Below are positions 7,394-17,309 of a DNA stretch of 64,000 bases, piece after piece. Under the pieces are notes generated by a model. The model did not search any database, was not told the origin of the DNA, and was given only the letters and a program-made list of their open reading frames with translations. A program made the position numbers and the translations under genes. The stretch lies in NCBI RefSeq assembly GCF_004794105.1, contig NZ_SRYR01000002.1, positions 62,001-126,000 on the forward strand, given 5' to 3'. Position 1 is the stretch's first letter. The number at the start of each line of letters is the position of its first letter. This DNA is from Clostridium sartagoforme. Lineage in GTDB: Bacteria > Bacillota > Clostridia > Clostridiales > Clostridiaceae.

Positions 7394-9247
7394 ATGAAAA
7401 AATTAACTGACCATATTTTATATAAGGTTGAAAAGCCATCAAGATATGTTGGTGGAGAGTTAAATCAAGTAGTAAAAAATCCAAAGGAAGTTGACATAAG
7501 ATTTGCTTTTTGTTTCCCAGATGTTTATGAAGTTGGAATGTCTCATTTAGGAACAAGAATACTTTATCATACTATAAATGAAAGAAAAGATACATATTGT
7601 GAAAGGGTGTTTGCACCTTGGCCAGATATGGAAGCTCAGCTTAGAGAAAATGAAATTCCATTAATGACCTTAGAAACAAAGGACCCTCTTACAGAGTTTG
7701 ATATATTAGGATTTACACTTCAATATGAAATGAGTTATACAAATATATTAAACATGCTCGATATGGCTGGTATAACATACAGAGCCTCAGAAAGAGGAGA
7801 AGATGAACCAATAATAATGGCTGGTGGTCCTTGTGCATATAATCCAGAGCCATTATATGATATAGTTGATTTCTTTGAAATTGGTGAAGGTGAAGAAATC
7901 ATGAATGATGTCCTAGATGTTTATAAAAAATATCAAGGACAAGGAAAGAAAAAAGAATTTTTAAGAGAAATAGCCAAGATTGAAGGCGTTTATGTACCTT
8001 CTTTATATGATGTAAGTTACAACGAAGATGGAACTATAAAGGAATTTAAGCCAAAGTATGATGATGTTCCTGCAAAGGTTAAAAAGAGAATTATAAATAA
8101 CTTTGATAAGGTAGATTTTCCTTTAGATATGATAGTACCTTATTCTGAAATAGTTCATGATAGAGTAGTTTTAGAAACATCAAGAGGATGTACTAATGGA
8201 TGTAGATTCTGTCAAGCTGGTATGATTTATAGACCAGTAAGAGAAAAGACTACTAATACATTACTAGATCAAGCAAGAAAAATGATAGATACAACAGGAT
8301 ATCAAGAGGTTTCTTTAGCATCGCTTAGTATATGTGACTACTCAGATATTCAAAACCTTGTTAGTAGTTTAATATTAGAACATGGTGGCAAGAATGTAGG
8401 TGTAGCTCTACCATCAATAAGAGTTGATGCCTTTTCAGTAGATTTAATAAAGGAAATCCAAAAGGTAAGAAAAACTGGATTAACTTTTGCTCCTGAAGCT
8501 GGATCTCAAAGAATGAGAGATATTATAAATAAGGGATTAACTGAAGAGAGAATACTAGAAGCTACTAAAAGTGCTTTTGAGTCAGGTTGGAGTACTATTA
8601 AGTTATACTTTATCCTAGGTCTTCCTTATGAAGAAATAGAAGATGCTGCTGGAATTGGTGAGCTTGCAGAAAAGATGGCTGCTGTTTACTATGGAATTCC
8701 AAAGGAAAAGAGAGCTAAGGGATTAAAGATTACTGTAAGTACATCAATACTTGTACCAAAGCCATTTACTCCATTCCAATGGGCACCTATGGCTAGACCA
8801 GAAGAAGTATGGAATAAGATAGATGCAGTTAAGGGTGCTATTAAAACTAGAGCAATTAACTATAACTATCATGAGCAAAAAACTTCATTTATGGAAGCTG
8901 TATTTGCTAGAGGAGATAGAAGAACTTGTGAGCTATTAATAAAAGCATTTGAAAAGGGTGCAAGATTTGATGGTTGGTCAGAGTACTTCAATTATGAGCT
9001 ATGGATGGAAGCTATGAAGGAATGTAATATAGATGAAGATTTCTATGTATATAGAGATAGAAGTTATGATGAAATACTTCCATGGGACTTTATAGATATT
9101 GGAGTTAATAGAAAATATCTAGAAGTTGAAAATGAAAAAGCTAAGAAAGCAGAACTTACACAAAACTGTAGAAAAGGATGCACAGGTTGTGGAATAAATG
9201 TTAACTTTAAAGAAGGGAAGTGTTTTGAAGGTGCGTTACGTAATTAA
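7394..9247 (+). CDS. Radical SAM protein, TIGR03960 family (B12-binding-like N terminus)
   Basis: A 617-aa protein. The N-terminal part (1-210) resembles the cobalamin-binding-like domain found before many radical SAM cores (SHLGTRILYHTIN). The radical SAM cluster motif CTNGCRFC lies at about 266-273, and three further cysteines near the C terminus (CRKGCTGCG) may bind a second cluster. It is always paired with the DUF2344 protein encoded next, and here the two genes overlap by 17 bp. The substrate is unknown; its position before RNase G and L21 suggests an RNA or ribosome link, which is only an inference. Confidence 0.88.
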   Translation: MKKLTDHILYKVEKPSRYVGGELNQVVKNPKEVDIRFAFCFPDVYEVGMSHLGTRILYHTINERKDTYCERVFAPWPDMEAQLRENEIPLMTLETKDPLTEFDILGFTLQYEMSYTNILNMLDMAGITYRASERGEDEPIIMAGGPCAYNPEPLYDIVDFFEIGEGEEIMNDVLDVYKKYQGQGKKKEFLREIAKIEGVYVPSLYDVSYNEDGTIKEFKPKYDDVPAKVKKRIINNFDKVDFPLDMIVPYSEIVHDRVVLETSRGCTNGCRFCQAGMIYRPVREKTTNTLLDQARKMIDTTGYQEVSLASLSICDYSDIQNLVSSLILEHGGKNVGVALPSIRVDAFSVDLIKEIQKVRKTGLTFAPEAGSQRMRDIINKGLTEERILEATKSAFESGWSTIKLYFILGLPYEEIEDAAGIGELAEKMAAVYYGIPKEKRAKGLKITVSTSILVPKPFTPFQWAPMARPEEVWNKIDAVKGAIKTRAINYNYHEQKTSFMEAVFARGDRRTCELLIKAFEKGARFDGWSEYFNYELWMEAMKECNIDEDFYVYRDRSYDEILPWDFIDIGVNRKYLEVENEKAKKAELTQNCRKGCTGCGINVNFKEGKCFEGALRN

Positions 9248-9932
9248 ATTTACTAAAGAATCTAGTATTAAATTTATTTCTCACTTAGATTTAATGAGAA
9301 CAATACAAAGAGTAATAAGAAGAGCAAATCTTCCAATGGAATATTCAAAGGGATTTAATCCTCATATGGCATTATCAATAGCGCAACCCCTATCTGTTGG
9401 AGTTTATTCTTCAGCTGAATATATGGATATAGTCTTAGTAGAAGAATTAGCTGAAGAAGAAATTATAAATAGATTAAATGAAAAAACTGCATCTGGAATT
9501 AAATTTTTAGAAGCTAGAAAAGTAGTTAACAAGGAAGGGGAAAAGAAACTTCCTCAAAGTATGGCATTAATTGATGCAGCAAGATTTACAATAAAAATGC
9601 TATGTAATGATTCAAGTATTGTAGAAGCAAAAATGAAAGAGTTATATGCTAAGGATGCTTGGACTACTATTAAGAAAAGTAAAAAAGGTGAAAAAGAAGT
9701 TAATCTAAAAACTATGATTAAGGAAATGAAATATTGGGTAAATGATGATGAGTTAGTACTTAATATTTTAATTTCATCAGGAAGTAGGGAGCATTTATCC
9801 CCAGATTTAGTTGCAGAATATATTAAAAATAACATTCCTGAAATAGCTTTAGATGCATTTATAGATATAAAGAGAGAAGAAATGTATGTATTAAGTGATA
9901 ATAAATACATACCAATATATAAATTTATTTAG
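9231..9932 (+). CDS. TIGR03936/DUF2344 radical-SAM-associated protein
   Basis: A 233-aa partner of the upstream radical SAM enzyme. The family N-terminal signature is present: RYVIKFTKES, then HLDLMRTIQR and GFNPHMALSIAQPL within the first 60 residues. I place the start at GTG 9231, where the family homology begins. TTG at 9225 is also possible, and ATG 9198 would add eleven non-family residues. It overlaps the upstream gene by 17 bp, indicating translational coupling. Molecular function is unknown. Confidence 0.85.
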   Translation: MRYVIKFTKESSIKFISHLDLMRTIQRVIRRANLPMEYSKGFNPHMALSIAQPLSVGVYSSAEYMDIVLVEELAEEEIINRLNEKTASGIKFLEARKVVNKEGEKKLPQSMALIDAARFTIKMLCNDSSIVEAKMKELYAKDAWTTIKKSKKGEKEVNLKTMIKEMKYWVNDDELVLNILISSGSREHLSPDLVAEYIKNNIPEIALDAFIDIKREEMYVLSDNKYIPIYKFI

Positions 9933-9948
9933 GGAAGTGTATTATTTT

Positions 9949-11397
9949 ATGAGGGAAATTTTCATTGAAAGAGATGAAAGGTTATTAAGAATTGCTATAA
10001 AGGATAATAACACTCTTATGGAATCTTTTGTTGAAGAAAATTCTGATGAGCCCAAAATAGGAGAAATCTATAAAGGTAGAGTTAAAAATATAGTTCCGGC
10101 TATAAACTCTATCTTCATAGATATTGGTTTAGAAAAAGAAGCCTATATGTACTTTAGTAAAGAGCTAAAGGAAGAGGGAATAAAAAAGGGACAAGAATTT
10201 TTAGTAGAAATAATTAAAGAACCAATAAATAATAAGGGTGCTAAAGTTAGTAAAAACATTAGTGTACCAGGAAGATTTATGGTAATAACTAAGGGCGGTT
10301 ATGGTATTAATTATTCTAAAAGAATCAGTAATGAGGAAGAAAAATTAAAGATTTCAGATATTATTAGTCCTGTTGATGGATATGGTATAACTATTAGAAC
10401 TGAAGCAGTAAATGCAAGTGAAGAGGTGCTTTTAGAGGAAAAGATAAGATTATTAAGAGTTATTTATGAAATGGAACAAAAGCTGAAGTATAGCTTAAAC
10501 CTAGGTAAAATATATGGTGATAATATGATTTTAAATAGGGTTATTAGTGAAAACTTAGGCAATAAATGCAAGATAATAATCAATAATGAAGAAGATACTA
10601 AAGCTGTTAAGGAAGCACTTGCTGAAAGCAAAGATATAATAATAGAAGAATATAAGGGAGCGACAAGCTTATTTGATGCCTATGGAATCGAAAAAGAAAT
10701 ACTAAAGCTTAGGCATAAAAAAGTAGCTTTAAATTGTGGTGGAAATATTGTAATAGATAAAACTGAAGCTATGTATGTAATAGATGTAAACTCATCAAAG
10801 AATATTAAAGGTAGAAGTTTTGATAAAACTATATTAGAAACAAATGTGGAAGCTGCAAAGGAAATAGGTAGACAAATTAGGCTAAGAAACTTAGGTGGAA
10901 TAATAGTTATTGATTTTATAGATATGAGAGATTTTTCACAAAAAGCTATAGTTATGGATGCTTTAAAGGATGCTTTAAAGGAAGATAAGGGCAATGTTAA
11001 GGTCTTCCCATTTACTGAGCTAGACTTAGTGCAGATTGCTAGAAAAAGAAGAGGAAAATCTATATATGAATATTTAGAAGAGGGCTGTAAGAGATGTAAT
11101 ATGGAAGGCTTTGTTTTAAAACTATCATATATAGAAAAACTTATAAAAAATGAAGTAATAAAGGCTGAAAAAGAAAATTCTATTAAATCATTTTATATTG
11201 AACTTGATAAGAATTATGAAGAAATGGTAAGAGGTGATATTTTCTCATTTGTTGCCAATATTAATTCCTTAAAAAATGAAATATATCTAAATTTTGTAGA
11301 TGGAATTGAAGGTTATAAAATAGAGCCATTAATATTTAATAGCCAAAAGGAAAATGTTAAAAATTATAAGATAAATGCTTATGAAAAATATGAATAA
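9949..11397 (+). CDS. rng: Ribonuclease E/G family protein (RNase G)
   Basis: A 482-aa endoribonuclease for RNA processing and decay. An S1 RNA-binding insertion occupies about 35-120 (GEIYKGRVKNIVPAINSIFIDIG). The RNase E/G catalytic core includes YVIDVNSSKN and GGIIVIDFIDM, whose aspartates coordinate the catalytic magnesium. A zinc-link-like CKRCNMEG lies near residue 381. The ATG at 9949 has AGGGAAGTG upstream and matches the family start MREIFIERD; an earlier in-frame ATG at 9895 lies within the previous gene. It is 16 bp from the DUF2344 gene, so co-transcription is likely. Confidence 0.93.
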   Translation: MREIFIERDERLLRIAIKDNNTLMESFVEENSDEPKIGEIYKGRVKNIVPAINSIFIDIGLEKEAYMYFSKELKEEGIKKGQEFLVEIIKEPINNKGAKVSKNISVPGRFMVITKGGYGINYSKRISNEEEKLKISDIISPVDGYGITIRTEAVNASEEVLLEEKIRLLRVIYEMEQKLKYSLNLGKIYGDNMILNRVISENLGNKCKIIINNEEDTKAVKEALAESKDIIIEEYKGATSLFDAYGIEKEILKLRHKKVALNCGGNIVIDKTEAMYVIDVNSSKNIKGRSFDKTILETNVEAAKEIGRQIRLRNLGGIIVIDFIDMRDFSQKAIVMDALKDALKEDKGNVKVFPFTELDLVQIARKRRGKSIYEYLEEGCKRCNMEGFVLKLSYIEKLIKNEVIKAEKENSIKSFYIELDKNYEEMVRGDIFSFVANINSLKNEIYLNFVDGIEGYKIEPLIFNSQKENVKNYKINAYEKYE

Positions 11398-11402
11398 TTT
11401 CC

Positions 11403-11432
11403 TTTACAATCTACATAATAGTATGATACAAT
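11403..11432 (+). promoter_or_regulatory. Candidate promoter for rplU-prp-rpmA
   Basis: TTTACA at 11403-11408 and TACAAT at 11427-11432 with 18-bp spacing, directly upstream of the L21 leader-like sequence. Confidence 0.5.
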
Positions 11433-11442
11433 AGCAGATGTT

Positions 11443-11512
11443 AAACCGCACATAAGAGGTTTTTATTTAAACAATGCCTAGAGTTTTGTACCTCGGTTGG
11501 CGAGACCGTAAT
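11443..11512 (+). ncRNA. Candidate L21 leader (ribosomal protein autoregulatory RNA)
   Basis: The 5' region of rplU contains AACCGCACATAAGAGG, then GTACCTCGGTTGGCGAGACC, a pattern I recognise from Firmicute L21 leaders. CGGT and ACCG can pair around TGGCGAG. It lies between a plausible promoter and the rplU ribosome site. The assignment is from memory of the motif and from position; a covariance search would be decisive. Confidence 0.6.
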
Positions 11513-11528
11513 AAGAGGAGGTGTTTTG

Positions 11529-11840
11529 ATGTACGCAGTATTATCTACAGGAGGAAAACAATACAGAGTTCAAGAAGGAGACGTAATATTCGTTGAAAAA
11601 CTTAACGCTGAAGTTGACTCAACAGTTGAATTAACAGAAGTATTAGCAGTTTCAAATGGCGATGCTTTAAAAGTTGGTACACCAGTTGTAGAAGGTGCTA
11701 AGGTTGTAGCTAAGGTTTTATCTCAAGGTAAAGCTAAGAAGATCACAGTTTTCAAGTATAAGCCAAAGAAGGACTACAGAAAGAAGACTGGTCACAGACA
11801 ACCATACACTAAGTTAGTAATCGAAAAAATCGAAGCTTAA
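11529..11840 (+). CDS. rplU: 50S ribosomal protein L21
   Basis: A 103-aa large-subunit protein, starting [18 protein letters not shown] and ending in the family [17 protein letters not shown] segment. ATG 11529 is preferred over the adjacent TTG 11526 because GGAGG at 11517-11521 is 7 bp away. It heads the rplU-prp-rpmA operon, the standard order in Firmicutes. Codon use is strongly biased, as expected for a highly expressed gene. Confidence 0.97.
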   Translation: MYAVLSTGGKQYRVQEGDVIFVEKLNAEVDSTVELTEVLAVSNGDALKVGTPVVEGAKVVAKVLSQGKAKKITVFKYKPKKDYRKKTGHRQPYTKLVIEKIEA

Positions 11841-11845
11841 TTATT

Positions 11846-12220
11846 ATGATTGAGATTAAGATTTTAAAAAAAGAGAATTTAAGACTTGGTTTTAAGATAG
11901 AAGGTCATGCTTTATCTAAGGCTGAATTAGAGAAAAGTGGAGATGCTTATGATTTGATTTGCAATTCCGTTTCTGTATTATCTCAAGGTACTTTAATAGG
12001 TATTGAAGAGGTATTAAAGCTTAAGGTTAAGTATAAGATAAATGATGGTTTCTTACATATCAATTTATCAAATCTTAAAGATCAAGATTTAGAGAAATGT
12101 CAGGTATTACTATTAACTTTTGAAAAAAGTATAGAAAGCTTGATGCAATCTCTAAAGCTAAGTTTTGGAAGTAAAACAGATAGTGAATATATAAGATTAT
12201 TAGAAGAGGAGGTGCAATAG
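11846..12220 (+). CDS. prp: Ribosomal-processing cysteine protease Prp
   Basis: A 124-aa cysteine protease that removes the N-terminal extension of ribosomal protein L27. The catalytic histidine is in GHA near residues 20-22, and the catalytic cysteine is in [10 protein letters not shown] near residue 39. It lies between rplU and rpmA, and the downstream L27 carries the matching cleavage sequence LQLFAHKKG, so enzyme and substrate are encoded together. The gap to rplU is 5 bp. Confidence 0.92.
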   Translation: MIEIKILKKENLRLGFKIEGHALSKAELEKSGDAYDLICNSVSVLSQGTLIGIEEVLKLKVKYKINDGFLHINLSNLKDQDLEKCQVLLLTFEKSIESLMQSLKLSFGSKTDSEYIRLLEEEVQ

Positions 12221-12221
12221 T

Positions 12222-12521
12222 ATGATGATAATGAACCTTCAATTATTTGCTCACAAAAAAGGAGCAGGTAGCACAAAGAACGGTAGAGATTCTGAATCTA
12301 AAAGATTAGGAGTTAAAGCTGCTGACGGGGAGTTCGTTTTAGCTGGTAACATTTTAGTTAGACAAAGAGGAACTAAGATTCATCCTGGAACTAATGTTGG
12401 AAAGGGTGGAGATGACACTCTTTTTGCTAAGGAAGACGGAGTTGTTAGATTTGAAAGAATGGGTAGAGATAAGAAAAAAGTTAGCATTTACCCAGTAAAT
12501 CTTGAAGAAATAGCAGAATAA
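12222..12521 (+). CDS. rpmA: 50S ribosomal protein L27 with Prp-cleaved N-terminal extension
   Basis: A 99-aa protein beginning [17 protein letters not shown]. The segment up to LQLF is the extension found in Firmicutes and related groups; Prp cuts after the phenylalanine to expose the AHKKG N terminus that reaches the peptidyl-transferase centre. Three in-frame ATGs (12222, 12225, 12231) follow the GAGGAGG site; the first two have usable spacing. A strong terminator follows. Confidence 0.96.
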   Translation: MMIMNLQLFAHKKGAGSTKNGRDSESKRLGVKAADGEFVLAGNILVRQRGTKIHPGTNVGKGGDDTLFAKEDGVVRFERMGRDKKKVSIYPVNLEEIAE

Positions 12522-12533
12522 TAGTATTTTCAT

Positions 12534-12575
12534 AAAGCACCCTAATTTAGGGTGCTTTATTTTATGAAAATAATA
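12534..12575 (+). terminator. Terminator after rpmA
   Basis: Stem AAAGCACCCTA with TAGGGTGCTTT (12534-12558), followed by ATTTTAT. Flanking ATTTTCAT and ATGAAAAT extend the stem. Confidence 0.85.
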
Positions 12576-12590
12576 TTTATGTTTAATATG

Positions 12591-12650
12591 TAAATGGGCA
12601 ATTGACAATGCATAAACCTTGCCCATTATACATTGTCAATTGCTCATTTA
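12591..12650. repeat. Inverted repeat built on GCAATTGACAATG
   Basis: Arms at 12591-12610 and 12631-12650 match as inverse complements at 19 of 20 positions, with a 20-nt centre. The arms contain the AATTGACAATT unit seen in several other intergenic regions of the window. Confidence 0.65.
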
Positions 12651-12654
12651 AAAC

Positions 12655-12832
12655 TATGATTTCAATTTAGATAATTTACTGAAGAGGGCTAGAGCACAAT
12701 GAAAAATTAAGAATGAATAATGAATAATGAAAAGTTTAAGAATTACTTCAATAATTCTTCGTTTTTACTTCTTAATTTGATTTGATAATGCAACAGACTA
12801 ATAATGTATATTACTAATTGAAACATATATAA
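12655..12832 (+). repeat. 97-bp element, copy B, interrupted (before obgE)
   Basis: The left end ATGATTTCAATTTAGATAAT (from about 12656) and right end CTAATTGAAACATATAT (to about 12830) are those of the five-copy element. The interior is expanded by an AATGAAAAATTAAGAATG...TTCTTAATTTG tract, a different repeat apparently inserted into it. It ends about 65 bp before obgE. The 375-bp gap 12522-12896 is thus almost entirely terminator and repeats. Confidence 0.6.
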
Positions 12833-12881
12833 TAGACTTAAGAGGGTTGAAAGACCGAAAATAAGGTTAGAATAATTATGA

Positions 12882-14186
<1,305 letters not shown>

Positions 14187-14204
14187 TTTTTAGGAGGAAG
14201 TAAG

Positions 14205-14501
14205 ATGATAACAGGAAAACAAAGAGCATATTTAAGAAGCCTTGCAAATAATATGGACCCAATATTTCAAATAGGTAAAAACGGTGTAGAAGAAGAAGCC
14301 TTTTTAAAACAATTAGAAGAAGCATTAGAAGCTAGAGAATTAATTAAGGTTAAGGTTCTAGAAAACAGTGGATTAATGGCTAGAGAAGCTTCTAATTCTA
14401 TCTGTGAAAAGATAGGTTGTGAAGGAATTCAAGCTATAGGAAGTAAAATAGTTTTATACAAGAAATCCTCAAAAAAGCCTAAGATAGAATTACCAAGGTA
14501 G
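14205..14501 (+). CDS. yhbY: Ribosome assembly RNA-binding protein YhbY
   Basis: A 98-aa CRM-domain protein that binds pre-50S particles. It begins MITGKQRAYLRSLANNMDPIFQIGKNG, the family signature, and keeps the loop residues around GKNGV. AGGAGG precedes the ATG. It is 18 bp after obgE, another 50S assembly factor, and 6 bp before nadD. Confidence 0.93.
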   Translation: MITGKQRAYLRSLANNMDPIFQIGKNGVEEEAFLKQLEEALEARELIKVKVLENSGLMAREASNSICEKIGCEGIQAIGSKIVLYKKSSKKPKIELPR

Positions 14502-14507
14502 ATTAAA

Positions 14508-15125
14508 ATGAAGATTGGAATAATAGGAGGTACCTTTAATCCTATTCACTTAGCTCATCTATATATAGCTTATGAAGCTAAGTGCCAATTAAATTTAGAT
14601 AAGATAATATTTATACCAACAGGAAGCCCACCCCATAAAAAGGATATGGAGATATTAGAGGCTTCCTTAAGGTATAATATGGTATATGAAGCTATAAAAA
14701 ATTATGAGGATTTTGAAATAAGTGATTATGAAATTGAAAAAAAAGGCTTAAGTTATACTTTTGAAACCTTAGAACATTTCAAGAACGATGATAATGAATT
14801 ATATTTTATTACAGGAGCTGATTGTCTTATGGATATTGAAAAATGGAAGTATCCTGAGAAGATATTTAAGCTTTGTAATTTTGTAGTTTTCAATAGAGCA
14901 GGTTACAGTAAGAAAAATTTAAGAATTCAAAAAGAGAAAATCCAGCAAAAGTTTAACACAAATATTACTTTTTTAGATATAATAGATTTAGAAATTTCCT
15001 CATCTATTATTAGAAATAGAATTAAAGAAGGCAAAAGAATTGACTTTTTTATGCCTAGGGAAGTTTTAGAGTATATTATTACAAATAATTTATATAATTA
15101 TTGTAATAAGGTAATGAAAAATTAA
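14508..15125 (+). CDS. nadD: Nicotinate-nucleotide adenylyltransferase NadD
   Basis: A 205-aa nucleotidyltransferase converting nicotinate mononucleotide to NaAD in NAD synthesis. GGTFNPIHLAH at residues 8-18 holds the HxGH-type nucleotide-binding site (here HLAH). The C-terminal SSSIIRNRIKEG near 162-173 corresponds to the ISSTxIR motif. AAGGT precedes the ATG only weakly, so translation may be coupled to yhbY. Confidence 0.93.
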   Translation: MKIGIIGGTFNPIHLAHLYIAYEAKCQLNLDKIIFIPTGSPPHKKDMEILEASLRYNMVYEAIKNYEDFEISDYEIEKKGLSYTFETLEHFKNDDNELYFITGADCLMDIEKWKYPEKIFKLCNFVVFNRAGYSKKNLRIQKEKIQQKFNTNITFLDIIDLEISSSIIRNRIKEGKRIDFFMPREVLEYIITNNLYNYCNKVMKN

Positions 15126-15149
15126 AAAGTAATATTTAAGGAGAGAACT

Positions 15150-15716
15150 ATGCTTAGTATTGAAGAAATGAAAATCTACCTTAAAGATAACTTAATTGAA
15201 AATAGGTATATCCATACTCTTGGTGTAGCAGATACTGCTATTAGACTTGCAAGAGCATATGGGGTAGATGAAAAAAAAGCAGAAATTGCTGCACTTTCTC
15301 ATGATATAGCCAAAAATAGGACTATATATGAACTACAAGATATAATAAAGAAAAATAATATAAATTTAACTTATGATGAAGAAGCAAATCAAGAGTTATG
15401 GCACAGTATAGTATCGCCAATTGTAGCTAAAGAAATATTTGAGATAGAAGATGAAGAAATATTAAGTGCAATGAGATGGCATACTACAGGGAAAGAAAAT
15501 ATGAGTAAGCTAGATAAGATAATTTATATAGCTGATATGATTGAACCAAACAGAAACTTTCCTGGTGTAGACTTACTAAGACGAGAGGCCTTTAAAGACC
15601 TAGATAATGGAGTTCTTCAAGGCTTAACTCACACTATTAAGTACTTATTAAATAAAGGAATTCCTATTGATATAAATAGTATAAAAGCAAGAAATTACTT
15701 ATTACTAAAGGAATAA
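15150..15716 (+). CDS. yqeK: HD-domain Ap4A hydrolase YqeK
   Basis: A 188-aa HD-superfamily protein; characterised members hydrolyse diadenosine tetraphosphate symmetrically. Metal ligands are visible as YIHTLGVA near 21-28, LSHDIAK near 50-56, a histidine in LWHSIV, and the downstream IIYIADMIEPNR. The nadD-yqeK pairing is conserved across Firmicutes. AAGGAGAG is upstream of the ATG. Confidence 0.92.
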   Translation: MLSIEEMKIYLKDNLIENRYIHTLGVADTAIRLARAYGVDEKKAEIAALSHDIAKNRTIYELQDIIKKNNINLTYDEEANQELWHSIVSPIVAKEIFEIEDEEILSAMRWHTTGKENMSKLDKIIYIADMIEPNRNFPGVDLLRREAFKDLDNGVLQGLTHTIKYLLNKGIPIDINSIKARNYLLLKE

Positions 15717-15736
15717 AATCAGAAAGGAATAAGAGG

Positions 15737-17086
15737 ATGGGTAGTAGTAGGGAAGTTAATGACAGCAGGGGGAGAAGAAGACTTACTAGGGAAGAACAGA
15801 TAAAAAGAAGAAGAGCAATAGAAGCTAGAAAAAAGAAAAGAAGAAGAAAAAGAATTGTAGTTTCAATTATTGCGATATTTATAGCTTTAATTTTCGGTGG
15901 ATTATTTTATGCATATAGTTTTATATCAGGACTTAAAACTAATAATTTGGGAACTGGAATACCACCAGCATCTAAAAATGATTCTATTAATGTATTAGTT
16001 TTAGGAATGGATATAGGAGATGCTGATATTGAAGGTAATAAGAGCATTAGAAGAAGCGATACTATAATGGTTTTAAATTATAATCCTAATACAAAAAAAG
16101 CCCATATAGTATCTATACCTAGAGATACTTTAATTGAAGTAGATGCTTATTTAGATACTGGGGAGTATAGAAGGTATTGGAAGATAAATACTGCCTATGT
16201 ATTAGGTGGAGAAGAAGAAATTACAATGCATGTAGAGTCACTTCTAGATATTGATATAAATTATATAGTTGAAGTTGACTATGACGCATTTAGAAGCATA
16301 ATAGATTCTATTGGTGGAGTTGAAATGACTATTGAGCAAGATATGTTTTACGACGATGATGCTCAAAACCTTCATATTAACTTTAAAGCAGGAGAAACAG
16401 TTCTTCTAGATGGAGAGAAAGCTGAAGAGTTCATTAGATGGAGAAAAAATAATGATGGAAGCGGATTAGCTGATGCAGATTTAGCTAGAATTAAGAATCA
16501 GCAATTATTTATAAGTAAATTATTAGATAAGGTAATGAGCCCATCTATAGTATTTAAAGCTCCAAAGATATTAAATGCTATAAGTGAAAATGTTGAAACT
16601 AATATGCCGGCTAAGGAATTAGTTTCACTTGGAATGAAGATAATGAGACTGAAATCTAGTGATATAATAATGACAACTCTTCAAGGAGAACCTCAATATA
16701 TATATGGGGAATCATTTTTAGTTGCTGATAAAGAGTATAATATGGACTTAATAAATTCATTAAGCTCAGATGATCCATCAAGTGCTAGTAATATAACTAC
16801 TATAAAGAGAGAAGATCTTAAAGTTATAGTTTTAAATGGAACTAATATATCTGGATTAGCTTCAACTGCAAGAGATAAGCTATTAGCAAGAGGATATGAA
16901 AATGTTGAAGTAGGAAATACTACTGAGGCTGTAAATAAGAGTGTTATTCAAACTAACAATAAAGACTTAAAGGATTTATTAAAGAAAGATATAGATATAG
17001 AAAAAATTGAGAAGATAAGTGGATCTGAATATAAGGATTACGATATAGTAATACTATTAGGTGAAGATTACAATTTATTTAATTAA
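15737..17086 (+). CDS. LytR-CpsA-Psr (LCP) family cell-wall glycopolymer ligase
   Basis: A 449-aa type II membrane protein. A very basic cytoplasmic tail (1-39) is followed by one helix (40-62), the LCP domain (about 85-235) with conserved SDTIMVL, SIPRDT and arginine residues that bind the polyprenyl pyrophosphate, and a C-terminal LytR_C domain (about 355-449, starting KVIVLNG). LCP enzymes attach anionic polymers to peptidoglycan. It ends the obgE-yqeK gene run and is followed by a large terminator. The ribosome silencing factor gene rsfS, which often follows here, is not seen. Confidence 0.9.
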   Translation: MGSSREVNDSRGRRRLTREEQIKRRRAIEARKKKRRRKRIVVSIIAIFIALIFGGLFYAYSFISGLKTNNLGTGIPPASKNDSINVLVLGMDIGDADIEGNKSIRRSDTIMVLNYNPNTKKAHIVSIPRDTLIEVDAYLDTGEYRRYWKINTAYVLGGEEEITMHVESLLDIDINYIVEVDYDAFRSIIDSIGGVEMTIEQDMFYDDDAQNLHINFKAGETVLLDGEKAEEFIRWRKNNDGSGLADADLARIKNQQLFISKLLDKVMSPSIVFKAPKILNAISENVETNMPAKELVSLGMKIMRLKSSDIIMTTLQGEPQYIYGESFLVADKEYNMDLINSLSSDDPSSASNITTIKREDLKVIVLNGTNISGLASTARDKLLARGYENVEVGNTTEAVNKSVIQTNNKDLKDLLKKDIDIEKIEKISGSEYKDYDIVILLGEDYNLFN

Positions 17087-17091
17087 AGGTT

Positions 17092-17156
17092 AAGGTGAAG
17101 GTTAAGCTTAGTTAATTTTAATGCATTAAGATTAACTAAGCTTATTTCACCTTTTC
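17092..17156 (+). terminator. Long terminator after the LCP gene
   Basis: An extended hairpin: AAGGTGAA with TTCACCTT outside, and TTAAGCTTAGTTAATTTTAA with its complement inside, ending CCTTTTCT. It closes the obgE-LCP transcription unit. Confidence 0.85.
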
Positions 17157-17171
17157 TAATAAAAGGATTAA

Positions 17172-17292
17172 AAGTGCTGTCGCACAATTGTAAGTTAATA
17201 AGTATTTAATAGAAAAAGTATAAAAACAAAGTAATTTGGAACAAATTACATCTGTAATTGTTAATTATTAATTGCTAACTGTTAATTGTCAA
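17172..17292. repeat. Mosaic repeat before the RluA gene
   Basis: From left to right: a gctgtcgcacaa left end (17175-17187), the exact 19-mer GTAATTTGGAACAAATTAC (17231-17249), then AATTGTTAATTATTAATTG-type sequence up to the ribosome site of the next gene. The same 19-mer plus tail is at 41490-41545, also directly before a ribosome site. Confidence 0.6.
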
Positions 17293-17309
17293 AAAAAGGT
17301 GGAGTACAT

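Noticed and set aside
12354..12626. 90-aa minus-strand frame over rpmA
   Set aside because: It lies over the conserved L27 gene and its terminator and has no ribosome site.
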